A stretch of 11,372 nt of DNA. It comes from Saccoglossus kowalevskii (Eukaryota > Hemichordata > Enteropneusta > Harrimaniidae). The DNA lies in contig NW_003114960.1 of NCBI RefSeq assembly GCF_000003605.2, positions 86,879-98,250 of the forward strand, read 5' to 3'. This document shows positions 1 to 7,088 of the stretch, piece by piece. Position numbers and translations under genes: made by a program. The notes under the pieces were generated by a model. That model was not told where the DNA came from. It worked only from the letters and a program-made list of their open reading frames with translations, and searched no databases. Numbering within the stretch: the first letter of the stretch is position 1; each line of letters starts with the position of its first letter.

Positions 1-477
1 TGCAAAGAAGAATGTGTATTCCTTTTCCGTCGCAAGTTGAGGGCTCGCGACGTGAGTCACTACACTCAAGAGACGCAATATATAAACACTTACCCATAGG
101 CAGTTGGCAGACCTGTATCGCAAATCAGTGTTTGGCAGTGTTTTAAATCAATGAAGTTCATATTCAGTTATTTCACATACTAGTTCATCAATGTAGTCAC
201 CATATTGCTTTTGACCCCATCGTATGCGAACTCGCAGGACAAAGTGAGAATATTTACGGAACTGGAAGAGGTCAATTGTGTTAGCTAGTAGTCTGTCTGT
301 CTGATTGATCACATATATCACATTTTCATTGTTTCTTGTATAATAAAACACACTGTGGAGACAAATATCAGAACAAAAACAGTTATCACATTTCATGGAA
401 ATTGGCATGGGCACACTAAAACCTAAATGGCCTAAAATGACAACAAAATATGTTCTTCTGTCCGTTACCGATTATAT
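1..477. other. No supported gene; TATA-like site at 79-86
   Basis: I see no recognisable coding sequence here. An 88-codon open frame on the minus strand (148-414) matches no family I know and has no splice or codon evidence. A TATATAAA string at 79-86 could be a core promoter, possibly in an old LTR leader upstream of the Copia-like remnant that starts near 478. No LTR ends, primer-binding site or second LTR copy are visible, so this is only a possibility. Confidence 0.3.
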
Positions 478-633
478 TTGATACGTGGAGAAAAAAAATG
501 TGACGGTTTACTCGTAGCCATGGTATTAAGGGGATTACCAGCCGGGTTCAAAACCTTTACAACTGTGATAACTCAAAGAAAAAAGGTATTAACTTTTTCT
601 GATTTTAAAGAAATCACACAGAGGGAGTACTGA
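478..633 (+). pseudogene. Copia-type Gag fragment (UBN2-like)
   Basis: One frame is open from about 478 to a TGA at 631-633 and encodes about 51 residues. The order of motifs is a Gly-Leu-Leu-x-Ala-Met stretch (from 505), then Leu-Arg-Gly-Leu-Pro (523-537), Phe-Lys-x-Phe, a Thr-Val-Ile-Thr-Gln block, and Leu-Thr-Phe-Ser-x-Phe-Lys. This succession is characteristic of the Gag region of invertebrate Copia-like elements, where it forms the helical UBN2 fold that packages element RNA in cytoplasmic particles. The family normally continues into an Arg-Ser-x-Glu-Glu helix. Here the frame is lost after the FK block and stops, so no functional Gag can be made. There is no start codon context or upstream half. 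I am fairly confident of the family and sure that it is broken. Confidence 0.55.
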
Positions 634-712
634 CAAGATTTCAGTATTAATAAAGAACAACACAAGTTAACAGGGCATCGAAGACAGCTCTACAAAAAAA
701 AATCATGCAGTG

Positions 713-733
713 AATATAAATATAAATATAAAT
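713..733. repeat. Short (TATAAA)n microsatellite
   Basis: About three and a half perfect copies of a TATAAA hexamer sit inside the Gag remnant, between the UBN2-like part and the zinc-knuckle trace. It is most likely a secondary expansion in dead coding sequence. Confidence 0.8.
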
Positions 734-788
734 CTTCGAACTGCAGGACTAAAATACTGAATATGGGAAACCGAAACAACATGACCAT

Positions 789-828
789 TGTTTTGAGGTG
801 TGGAGAAATACACGTGACACAAACTTTT
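789..828 (+). pseudogene. Damaged CCHC zinc knuckle of the Copia-like Gag
   Basis: Cys codons at 789 and 799, a Gly after the second Cys, and a His codon at 811 are arranged roughly as in a retroelement CX2CX4HX4C zinc knuckle. The spacing is broken. There are 7 rather than 6 bases between the two Cys codons, one residue is missing before the His, and the final Cys position reads Phe (TTT at 826). The location between Gag and protease is right for this motif. On its own the match would be weak; the neighbours on both sides are what make it credible. Confidence 0.35.
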
Positions 829-957
829 GCAGGTAATTAAAATCTGTAGACCATAGCAAAACAACGTTCTCTACATATGAACAGTGAAGCTAGTGGAAGT
901 TGTTCATTTTCATTAAATAATTGTAGGGAAACTTTGGCCGACTAACGTTGGCGACGT

Positions 958-1108
958 GATTGTGGTGCAAATGGGTACAGCGTAAATGATTAATTAAAGG
1001 TTGTTTAGTGACTTTTATGGTGATTTTGATGCTTCACATCATTTTATTTTACTGGCAGATGACGGCAGGTCAAATAGTCTAGCCCAAAGTGAGGTGATCA
1101 ATGTGTGA
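958..1108 (+). pseudogene. Copia-like protease active site and following segment
   Basis: At 958-969 the frame reads Asp-Cys-Gly-Ala, the form taken by the D-[ST]-G-A catalytic loop of retropepsins in many invertebrate Copia-like elements, and a Val-Asn-Asp follows a few residues on. A stop follows at 985. A different frame, open from about 1022 to a TGA at 1106, encodes a stretch with Asp-Phe-Asp, His, Leu-Leu-Ala-Asp, Gly-Arg-Ser-Asn. This resembles the 'ADG-R-N' segment that follows the protease site in this family. The two parts are a frame apart and both are interrupted, so no enzyme is made. The protease would have matured the Gag-Pol polyprotein. Confidence 0.45.
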
Positions 1109-1215
1109 ATTCAATAGATGCAAAGATTGGTAAACAAAGGCGGCGGTGTATGTAAACCACGTGTGTGCGTGAGCTGGCATAGTTTGAGAATAATACATCA
1201 AAATGCGACATTAAT

Positions 1216-1565
1216 GTGGTTAGACACGAGCTGCATCCTATAAATATAAAATGGCGTAATCATCTTGTAGACCTACACACGCGAATAGACGCAAGCAATC
1301 GATATATGATAATATTAAAGGAGAGTGGAGTAGTGATTGAAGAAAAGAACAGCTATTCCCGTAAAACACAAAACAGTTTGCTAGTTTTCAGAACGATAAG
1401 ACTGACGATAACACTACAGATGGGATAGGTACATGTAATGATTTGAAGAATCCCAATGATGTACCTATTGAAACACAAAACCATTCCACAAGCCCCCCGA
1501 ATGAAGATATCAATGCTGAAGATATAGAAGATATAGACGTTGCAACTGCATGTAGGGATTAACTC
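1216..1565 (+). pseudogene. Coding-like remnant of unknown family with acidic linker
   Basis: I do not recognise this protein. A frame starting at GTG 1216 encodes a charged stretch (around 1234-1360) with Trp, His-Leu-Val-Asp-Leu and Arg-Ile-Asp-Ala-Ser features. Near 1360-1375 the coding quality appears to move to another frame, open from about 1364 to a TAA at 1560-1562. That frame gives a Thr/Asn-rich, then strongly acidic linker (Glu-Asp-Ile repeats around 1504-1540). It runs straight toward the SGNH-like motifs on the same strand, so the two may be parts of one broken gene or transposon ORF. There is no intact start or continuous frame. Coding origin is inferred only from composition and direction. 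Confidence 0.35.
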
Positions 1566-1990
1566 TGCAGTCAAATTGATGCTCGTATAATTAATAAAAG
1601 AAACACCTCAGATTTTTCGAAGATTAAGAAAGAGTAACTTCAGTGAAGATCAATTTGTTGAAAAATACAGAAACACAATAAAAGCTACAATTATGATTCG
1701 ACAGAGTATGCTGTCTTGTTACTGGGTGACTGTGTAGCTAAATTCCTGGTATGCTATACAAGGGTCAGCGAACGGAACATATATGTTCTTCTATGTCTGA
1801 GGAAACCTTATATATAGCAAAGGCATCAAATAAAAAACACATAAATTTAACCATACTGCATGGGGAAAATAATTTCACCAGTCATTGCATTTCAGATATG
1901 AACAGCATTAGTAAACAAATGAATAGATTTGATGACGCAAAGAGCCAGTTTAATACTGAACAAATTGCTGTAGCAAATATGAGACAGTAA
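1566..1990 (+). pseudogene. SGNH/GDSL-esterase-like remnant, frameshifted
   Basis: Two motifs fit an SGNH hydrolase. In the frame of 1689, a hydrophobic strand leads into Leu-Leu-Leu-Gly-Asp-Cys (1716-1733), like the block I G-D-S of this fold but with Cys in the serine position. In the frame of 1751-1990, Leu-Thr-Ile-Leu-x-Gly-Glu-Asn-Asn (Gly at 1862) resembles block III G-x-N-D, and is followed by a helix with Ile-Ser-x-Gln. The motifs are about 45 residues apart, in the right order, but a frame change lies between 1751 and 1800. Upstream frames (1569-1636, 1620-1690) are also broken. SGNH domains occur in ORF1 of CR1/L2-type LINEs and in other invertebrate repeats, so a transposon origin is plausible. 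With block I serine changed and the frame broken, it should be inactive. Confidence 0.4.
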
Positions 1991-2110
1991 TTCCAATGTA
2001 AATTCAATTGTGCTGGAATTAAACAAGAGAACTGGAATCAGAGACAGCAAATCAGAGTAGTAAAGAGGGGAATTCTCTAATTAAGGAGTTCACATTAGCC
2101 AAAGTGGCAG

Positions 2111-2457
2111 ATGTTTTCATATTGCAGACATCAGGCGCATGGTCACAATGACACACAGTCAAGAAATACCAACACATCAAGGGATTCAATCACGGCGAAT
2201 TTTATACATGAATCAAAGCAGTAACCAATATAGTACATCAAAGGGTAAACACAGTAACGATTATAGCACATGAAGAGATAAACAACATGACCACGGGCGT
2301 TATAGGAGAAATAAATAAACAAATTGACGACGCAGTAACAAATAAAGTGCATCTAGTGAAGGATACCAACCAATGCGTGTACGGCGTACATATTTTTCTT
2401 GTGCTATTGGTTGCATTGTTTTGTTTGTTTTCTGTTGTGTGTTTCTTACATTTTTAA
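2111..2457 (+). pseudogene. Broken ORF ending in amphipathic helix and membrane segment
   Basis: A frame from ATG 2111 is open to a TAA at 2222 and encodes a polar, Ser/Thr/Asn-rich stretch. Its sense seems to continue in the frame open from 2212 to a TAA at 2455-2457. That second frame, about 81 residues, has a long regular pattern of Val/Ile/Leu every three to four residues (2212-2367), as in an amphipathic helix or coiled coil. A 20-residue hydrophobic segment (about 2389-2445) and two last polar residues follow. The segment could be a C-terminal membrane anchor. It lies 120 bp after the SGNH-like remnant on the same strand, so all of 1216-2457 may be one decayed gene. I do not recognise the family. 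Confidence 0.33.
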
Positions 2458-2700
2458 AAAATTATATATTTTATCTTTTTGAATTATTCACATTTTGTTA
2501 TTTTGTTATTTTTGTACTTTTCGTTGTTAAAATTATTTATTTTTGTTTCATCAATTTATAATAATTTTGCTTATTTTTATAATTATTTATAATTATCGCT
2601 GTTTTTCATTTGTAATTTTTTTTAGATTTATTTGTCATTTCCCACATTTCCCAGTCTAATATTCTTCTTTTTTATATTTTAGTTTTTCAATTGTCTCAGT
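2458..2700. repeat. T-rich low-complexity tract
   Basis: The plus strand is dominated by runs of T broken by A, with very little G or C. Open frames across it merely translate T-rich codons into Phe/Leu/Ile/Val and are not evidence for a gene. It follows directly on the stop of the preceding broken ORF and could mark the decayed end of the inserted element, although no poly(A) tail or target-site duplication is clear. Confidence 0.7.
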
Positions 2701-3805
2701 AGTGAATAGCGCCCTCACTCAACAATAATTAGAATGAGTGGTTGGTCAAAAGTTGATGCGCTATCTCGTTGTTTTCAGGATGTAGCCTGATATTTGTTGC
2801 TTTCTTGGTTGTTCAATTACGGCTACAATTTTGAGTGGAAGATATGTTTATTGGTCGTTGATTCATTGTTTAGTCACCCTGCAGCTTGGTATGATATGAA
2901 ATGGTATGGTCCAAATAAAAATTTGAAATGGTGGTGTCTTCTAAAATCATGGCATCAAAATTATTTCTGTTTAATTATAATTCTATTAGAGTGTTGGGCA
3001 TAATAAACTTGGGGAACGTTTATTGATTCCAAGAAAAACAAATCAATTGTAAAGAAAACAAAGGGGTGGGGCAAAAGTGACCGAAAAATCACAAGCAAAT
3101 AATAGATTTCTAAAAAAAAAAATATTTAGGTTAAAACCAATGTCCTCGTGTCCACGTTTCAAAATGGACGTAAATGCCTGATGGATACGAGTGTGGCAAC
3201 ATGGGTGATTTGATTTTTTATAGAAAATATCAACCAGTATTTCACAGATTGTTTATACATATTATCATTATATTTTATAGTATTATTATTATTATAATCG
3301 TAGATATTACATTTATTGTCTTTTATGAGCTACAATCTAAGAACACAACTGGACTACCTAAAACAATCCCAATAACACCAATACCTTTTCGATTTTGTAT
3401 AATAATATGAGGTTATTACTAGGATACGTCAAAGTTGCACGAAGACAGCACAAGTGTCGACCGACGTGAAGCGGACGTATACTTTCTGACTATAAAGAAG
3501 AATACCTTTATAATGATAATACAATAGTTTTTCATTCTTAACAGTATATGTTAGTTAATGCTTCATCGATCCGACTATACTGGAAAAAGCCCAGGGTCTA
3601 CAAAACGTTTAAAGATGTAAAATTATGTTTCGATAGACACGTGGTTGACCTACAGTCCACGGCGATTTCCAAAACAAGTTCAGTGACGACCTTATCTTCC
3701 GCGATTCGAAAATGTGGCTTTCAACACCTCTCGCAGTCGCAAAGTTAAGGTTAAAAAATGTACCGTCCTAAGTGACTCGGTGTTGAACGAAATTGATTGA
3801 TTGAT
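2701..3805. other. Intergenic, no supported gene
   Basis: Open frames at 2794-3003, 3174-3410 and 3548-3748 show no recognisable domains. The middle one overlaps an ATT-rich simple repeat at about 3259-3300. On both strands 3420-3740 is more CpG-containing than its surroundings. It lies downstream of the minus-strand THAP-like exon, but I could not find the missing part of that domain there. Confidence 0.5.
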
Positions 3806-3913
3806 TTCAAGATTGTGTTTTTGGCTTGGGGAATGGACAAATAAAACATTCATGTAATATTTGTGCTGAATGCGAGAATTACATTTTCCGTATGCGCACC
3901 GTTTAACTCCCAT
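3806..3913 (-). pseudogene. THAP-like zinc-finger start, frameshifted
   Basis: On the minus strand an ATG at 3913-3911 in a good context (A at -3, G at +4) begins Met-Gly-Val-Lys-Arg-Cys-Ala-Tyr-Gly-x-Cys-Asn-Ser. This is the N-terminus of a THAP-related C2CH zinc-finger family, expanded in several invertebrates, that binds DNA in the nucleus. The family then expects a hydrophobic strand and a Pro-Phe-Pro-Lys-Pro-Lys signature. That signature is present (3836-3819), but two bases out of frame with the start, and its own frame stops at 3809-3807. The start frame instead runs through unrelated residues to about 3692. The rest of the domain (Trp, distal Cys and His) is not seen. The simplest reading is a small indel around 3836-3850 in a dead copy; a sequencing error or unusual splice is less likely. 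Confidence 0.5.
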
Positions 3914-4003
3914 TGTAGCTTCAAGTATCACAGGTAATGGGGTGGCGAGGTTTAAAAAATAACAATGTAGTTGCCCGCATATTGAAATGAAAGCTTGACC
4001 CGT

Positions 4004-4054
4004 GTCACGTGACTCAACTGGTTGCGAAGGTGCACGGATCGAGGTCACGCGTGA
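4004..4054. promoter_or_regulatory. Two palindromic E-box-type sites upstream of THAP-like start
   Basis: GTCACGTGAC (4004-4013) is a perfect 10-bp palindrome with a CACGTG core, the kind bound by bHLH-zip factors of the USF/MITF/TFEB class. TCACGCGTGA (4045-4054) is a second perfect 10-bp palindrome 41 bp away. They lie 91 to 141 bp upstream of the minus-strand ATG at 3913, in a stretch richer in CpG than most of the window. The position fits a proximal promoter for the THAP-like gene, but no transcription start is known. Confidence 0.3.
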
Positions 4055-4440
4055 TCTACAGCTTGCGGTAAATGGCAAATTAACGACAATGTGTATGTAT
4101 ACTATATGTAATAACGTTGTTGGAGTGTAAATGTCAAGGTTCATGAACCCGGAAAGTACAATTCCACTTGACGTGATTGAAAAACCACCATGTTTACTAT
4201 TAGTATTCTTGTTATGTGTACCATTGCATGTGAGTATAACCTTCTATAAAATTAATTACATTGTGATGAATATCGTTGGAATAGGAATTCAACCACGTAA
4301 TATTTTGGATTAAATCACAATCAGAACACGAACATGTTGGGTGTATAAAGTTGTAACCAAAATATTGTTGGTGGTTGTGAGTTTAATTATTTCATACTAC
4401 ACACTTTGTGTTTGTGCAGATTATAAACAACTATTTGTAT
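4055..4440. other. Intergenic, no supported gene
   Basis: The 60-codon plus-strand frame at 4131-4313 has a hydrophobic stretch but no family match or splice signals. The long minus-strand frame above 3913 (to 4144) is most simply 5' flank of the THAP-like exon that happens to be open. Confidence 0.45.
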
Positions 4441-4567
4441 GTATTCATATGTATAGTGCAACTGTTACAGTTGTATTCATATGCAGAGTGTACTCACTAC
4501 ATCTGTAATTATGAGAGGGTGTAATCGCTACAGTTGTATTCATATGCAAATGTAATTTCCTACAGTA
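4441..4567. repeat. Degenerate 32-bp minisatellite, about four copies
   Basis: Copies start at 4441, 4473, 4505 and 4536 with the shared core GTATTCATATG and a following GTGTA/ACAGTT part. The third copy has lost the CATATG core. Spacing is 32, 32 and 31 bp. The second and fourth copies are closest to each other. No coding role is apparent. Confidence 0.65.
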
Positions 4568-4651
4568 AACCTTACATAACTTATAAGCCAGCAATGTATT
4601 AGCTACATATATGGTAGTCATCACACCCTATGATTACGTTAACAGAAATTA

Positions 4652-4763
4652 ACGGCCACTTTTTAAAACAAGGTTTAGTAAAAGTGCCGAGGTGATGGCC
4701 ATGGTGACGACCAACAGTGACTGATCTTTCCCTTTAGGATACGAGAAGAGGTACAGTGGCCGT
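4652..4763. mobile_element. Probable MITE, 112 bp, with TA target duplication
   Basis: A perfect 9-bp inverted repeat, ACGGCCACT at 4652-4660 and AGTGGCCGT at 4755-4763, is flanked on both sides by the dinucleotide TA (4650-4651 and 4764-4765). Short inverted ends with a TA duplication are typical of non-autonomous Tc1/mariner-type or ISL2EU-type DNA transposons. The interior has no open frame. The ends diverge beyond the first ten bases, so the element is old or the match is a coincidence. Confidence 0.4.
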
Positions 4764-4765
4764 TA

Positions 4766-6176
4766 TATCATAAATTTGAACAATACGTGGAGACATTTCA
4801 GATAATAACAATTACTTACACGATGCAATGACAAAAAATAACAAGTGACTATATAATGTTAGTATACCATAACCCAACTTGGCTGAATTTTGCCTAAACT
4901 GTGCAGTCTTGGCCCTCGTGTAGACTGATGATAAGATTTCACATGTGCTATGACTGGAACTGTCAATCAATAGATCGGGAAACAAGTTAACGATATAAAA
5001 TAACTTATGCTATTAAAGGTCACATGTACTCGCGCGCTAAAACAAGTATCCAGGCATTATATAACTTTGGTAGGATCAGCCATCGTGACAAATTTTAGAG
5101 GGCTTGGTGTTGATTGGTTCATAGTTCTATTATTTAAATTATTTAAATAATTGTATATATTGTGTACTAGACATTGAGCATGATACAAAAATGTATCACA
5201 ATTACAAACTCTAGTTTTAGAAAGTTGTTTTTTCCATTTTATACTTGAAATCAAGGTAAGCAAGAGTGAAATATTCTCCTACAAATTTCACTCAATTTAG
5301 GTATCATGTAATCTGACATAGAACGATTGACATATATGCCGTTAAACTGTAAAACTTTCTCCACTGCAAGGTGACTGTACTTGTGGTCGTACGCATCGTA
5401 TGTCAATGTTAACACACATCACTGCAACATTTAGTATTTTTGTATCCGCAATGAGCAACGCCAATGGATATGGGAATTGCGATGTCCAGTTATACGATTG
5501 TGATCTATACGAGAAGCGTTCAAACCAAGTATTTAAGTATGCAAAAATGGCATGACATATACATCCGGGGACTACTTCTTATCCAAGGAAGAAAATAAAA
5601 CGGATTATGGAATCGGATAGAATAGCAAATAATACACACTCATATCTTTCACCAACAAATAAAATGTTTTCGTCTGAAAATGTATCTTCAGCTAGACATA
5701 ATGACATGCAAATCTCAATGTGAATAGTCGTGAAATACAGGGAATAATAAACATGGTTTTGAAACTGTCTTTGCGTGTGGAAGAGTGTACTCCTCATTTG
5801 TGGTACACATGGTCTATATAATAATTGTATCATTGAATTTTCAATTATATGGATTGTAATTATATAATTTAAATACTGTCGCAGTCAAGTTCACTACTTT
5901 CGTTCACATGCAAAATGTTTGTCAATGTTCGATAATTCGATAAGCTTTGCCATTTATTTATGGGTGTTAGTGAGCACAGGACTGTGTCATTATGGCACGG
6001 GATTTCAACTAGCAATATCCAAGGGCTCAAATTATTGTGTACTTGAACATTTATATTAAACTTTATATTCGTGTATGAAGATTACTTGATGAGTTATTGA
6101 TAATAAGAAGAAGAACCTGTATTTGTTCTTTGTTTTAAAATCCGCCAAAAACTAATCCAATTCACCAAAGATAATA
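4766..6176. other. Intergenic, no supported gene
   Basis: Frames at 5057-5263 and 5579-5833 (minus) and a 68-codon frame at 5346-5549 (plus) show no domains, convincing splice sites or family resemblance. A perfect 16-bp AT-only palindrome lies at 5137-5152. Several AATAAA strings occur, as expected by chance at this base composition. Confidence 0.5.
5137..5152. repeat. Perfect 16-bp AT palindrome
   Basis: AATTATTTAAATAATT reads the same on both strands and contains a second TTTAAA core shared with the bases just upstream (5131-5138). It may be no more than AT-rich background. Confidence 0.6.
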
Positions 6177-6222
6177 ATGTCTTTCATACTGCAGCTATAT
6201 ATTACAATCACTATTTGGCTGT
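6177..6222 (+). CDS. Candidate signal-peptide exon of the Ig-superfamily gene
   Basis: An ATG at 6177 with A at -3 begins a 15-residue stretch that is almost wholly hydrophobic (Phe-Ile-Leu, then Ile-Thr-Ile-Thr-Ile-Trp-Leu). This suits the core of a secretory signal peptide. A GT at 6223-6224 (GTGTGA, G at +5) would end the exon in phase 1, the phase required by the acceptor at 6758. The joined codon would be TCA, a small Ser suitable near a cleavage site, followed by a Ser-Thr-Ala linker before the first Ig domain. Against it, the base before the donor is T, the donor is not strong, and the frame stops soon after without splicing. Another leader farther upstream, or more Ig exons before this one, cannot be excluded. 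Confidence 0.25.
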
Positions 6223-6758
6223 GTGTGACAAAGATATCAGACAATCTGTTCTTCAATGTCTTTGTTTTTTTTTAATCAACCATGCGCTAATTATATAGAA
6301 TGACCCCTTAGCTACCGGAAGTATAAACACACAGTATTATTTCTCGAAAGCATTGCTCTCTTTCCAAATGTAACAAATCCATCAAATTTTCTCTGCCTCA
6401 AATATTCTTGAGATTCTGGTAAACTAAAAATCCATAATCTTTCAAGCCATGTTCAGTTCTATTTTGAATTTGTTATTTAGGATAATTTGCATTAGTATTG
6501 ACACACATTTAGCTATGTTTTTGTACTCTCAACTGACCATAAAACCTACCCTACATCGCCTTTGGTGTATACATTTTCAGAATCCTGTGTGATATGACAG
6601 ATTCAAACAGAGATTTGTGTAGAATCATAAGAGAAATGCAATGCGGCTGAGTTCACGACATTCGATAAGGCCATTTTGAAAGTCGATCACATGACCCTGG
6701 TGATTAAAATAGATCATGTGACACAATTGTGCAATAATATGGTATATATAATTTTCAG

Positions 6759-7088
6759 CATCTACAGCGGTCTCTGTTTCAGTACCTGGATCAGCTGTCA
6801 ATGTGATTGAAACTGAAACAACAATATTGGACTGTGAATATACTTCAACAGATAATGATCCATTGATAGCTTGGTATAAAGGAAGTAGTACACATCAATA
6901 CAACATAGTTATACAAACACAGAGTGGTGCAGTATACCCTGTGGATGGATTCACAAGACATGACATTCAAGACCAAGCTAGTTTAGTTATAACTGATACA
7001 CAGTTGAGTGATGCTGACATGTATTGGTGTAAAGTCATCACATTCGGTGATGGTGAGGAGGAAAAATCAATCACACTCACAGTAACAG
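6759..7088 (+). CDS. Ig exon 1: V-set-like immunoglobulin domain
   Basis: The acceptor TTTTCAG ends at 6758 and the donor GTTAGT starts at 7089. The exon is 330 bp with phase-1 ends, one complete Ig domain, as usual in Ig-superfamily receptors. Counting full codons from 6761, it has the B-strand Cys at residue 25 (6833), the core Trp at 38 (6872) in an Ala-Trp-Tyr-Lys motif, and a hydrophobic E strand. The Asp-Ala-Asp-Met-Tyr-Trp-Cys F strand has Cys at residue 90 (7028). The 65-residue Cys-Cys spacing allows C' and C'' strands and points to the V-set. The domain would be extracellular and likely ligand-binding, in the N-terminal position typical of nephrin/Kirrel-, nectin- or V-containing recognition proteins. 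The exact family is not fixed. Confidence 0.85.

Larger units (their letters stand above)
478..1108 (+). mobile_element. Decayed Copia-like LTR retrotransposon fragment (gag to protease)
   Basis: Three pieces in the order expected of a Ty1/Copia Gag-Pol polyprotein lie on the plus strand. They are a UBN2-type Gag stretch (478-633), a damaged CCHC zinc knuckle (about 789-828), and a D-C-G-A aspartic protease site (958-969) followed by a downstream stretch in another frame (1022-1108). The pieces are separated by stop codons and at least two frame changes, so the element is dead. I see no reverse transcriptase, integrase or LTRs in the window. The following SGNH-like remnant is not a normal Copia part and may be a separate insertion. 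Family calls rest on remembered consensus patterns; a translated search against a repeat library would settle them. Confidence 0.5.

Noticed and set aside
148-414. 88-codon minus-strand open frame with several Cys
   Set aside because: No recognised family, no splice evidence, and an open frame of this length is expected by chance in over 11 kb of six-frame AT-rich DNA.
534-560. GGTTCAAAACC resembling a tRNA T-arm
   Set aside because: The flanking stem does not pair and no anticodon or acceptor stem is present. The bases are explained by the Copia-like Gag remnant.
2373-2561. Hydrophobic open frame of 62 codons
   Set aside because: It crosses the T-rich tract, which gives Phe/Leu codons in any frame. 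The better-supported frame here ends at the TAA at 2455-2457.
3914-4144. N-terminal 77 codons of the long minus-strand frame before the THAP-like Met
   Set aside because: The THAP-like family starts at the Met-Gly-Val-Lys position. The upstream part has no similarity I recognise and overlaps promoter-like palindromes.
5346-5549. Plus-strand frame with a possible signal-like stretch (MLTHITATFS...) as an alternative leader exon
   Set aside because: It lacks a good phase-1 donor and is more than 1.2 kb from Ig exon 1. The hydrophobic run is short and interrupted.
6449-6545. Second ATG-led hydrophobic stretch as leader of the Ig gene
   Set aside because: An Arg lies inside the hydrophobic core and the only phase-1 donor (GTATTG) lacks G at +5, so the 6177 candidate is better.
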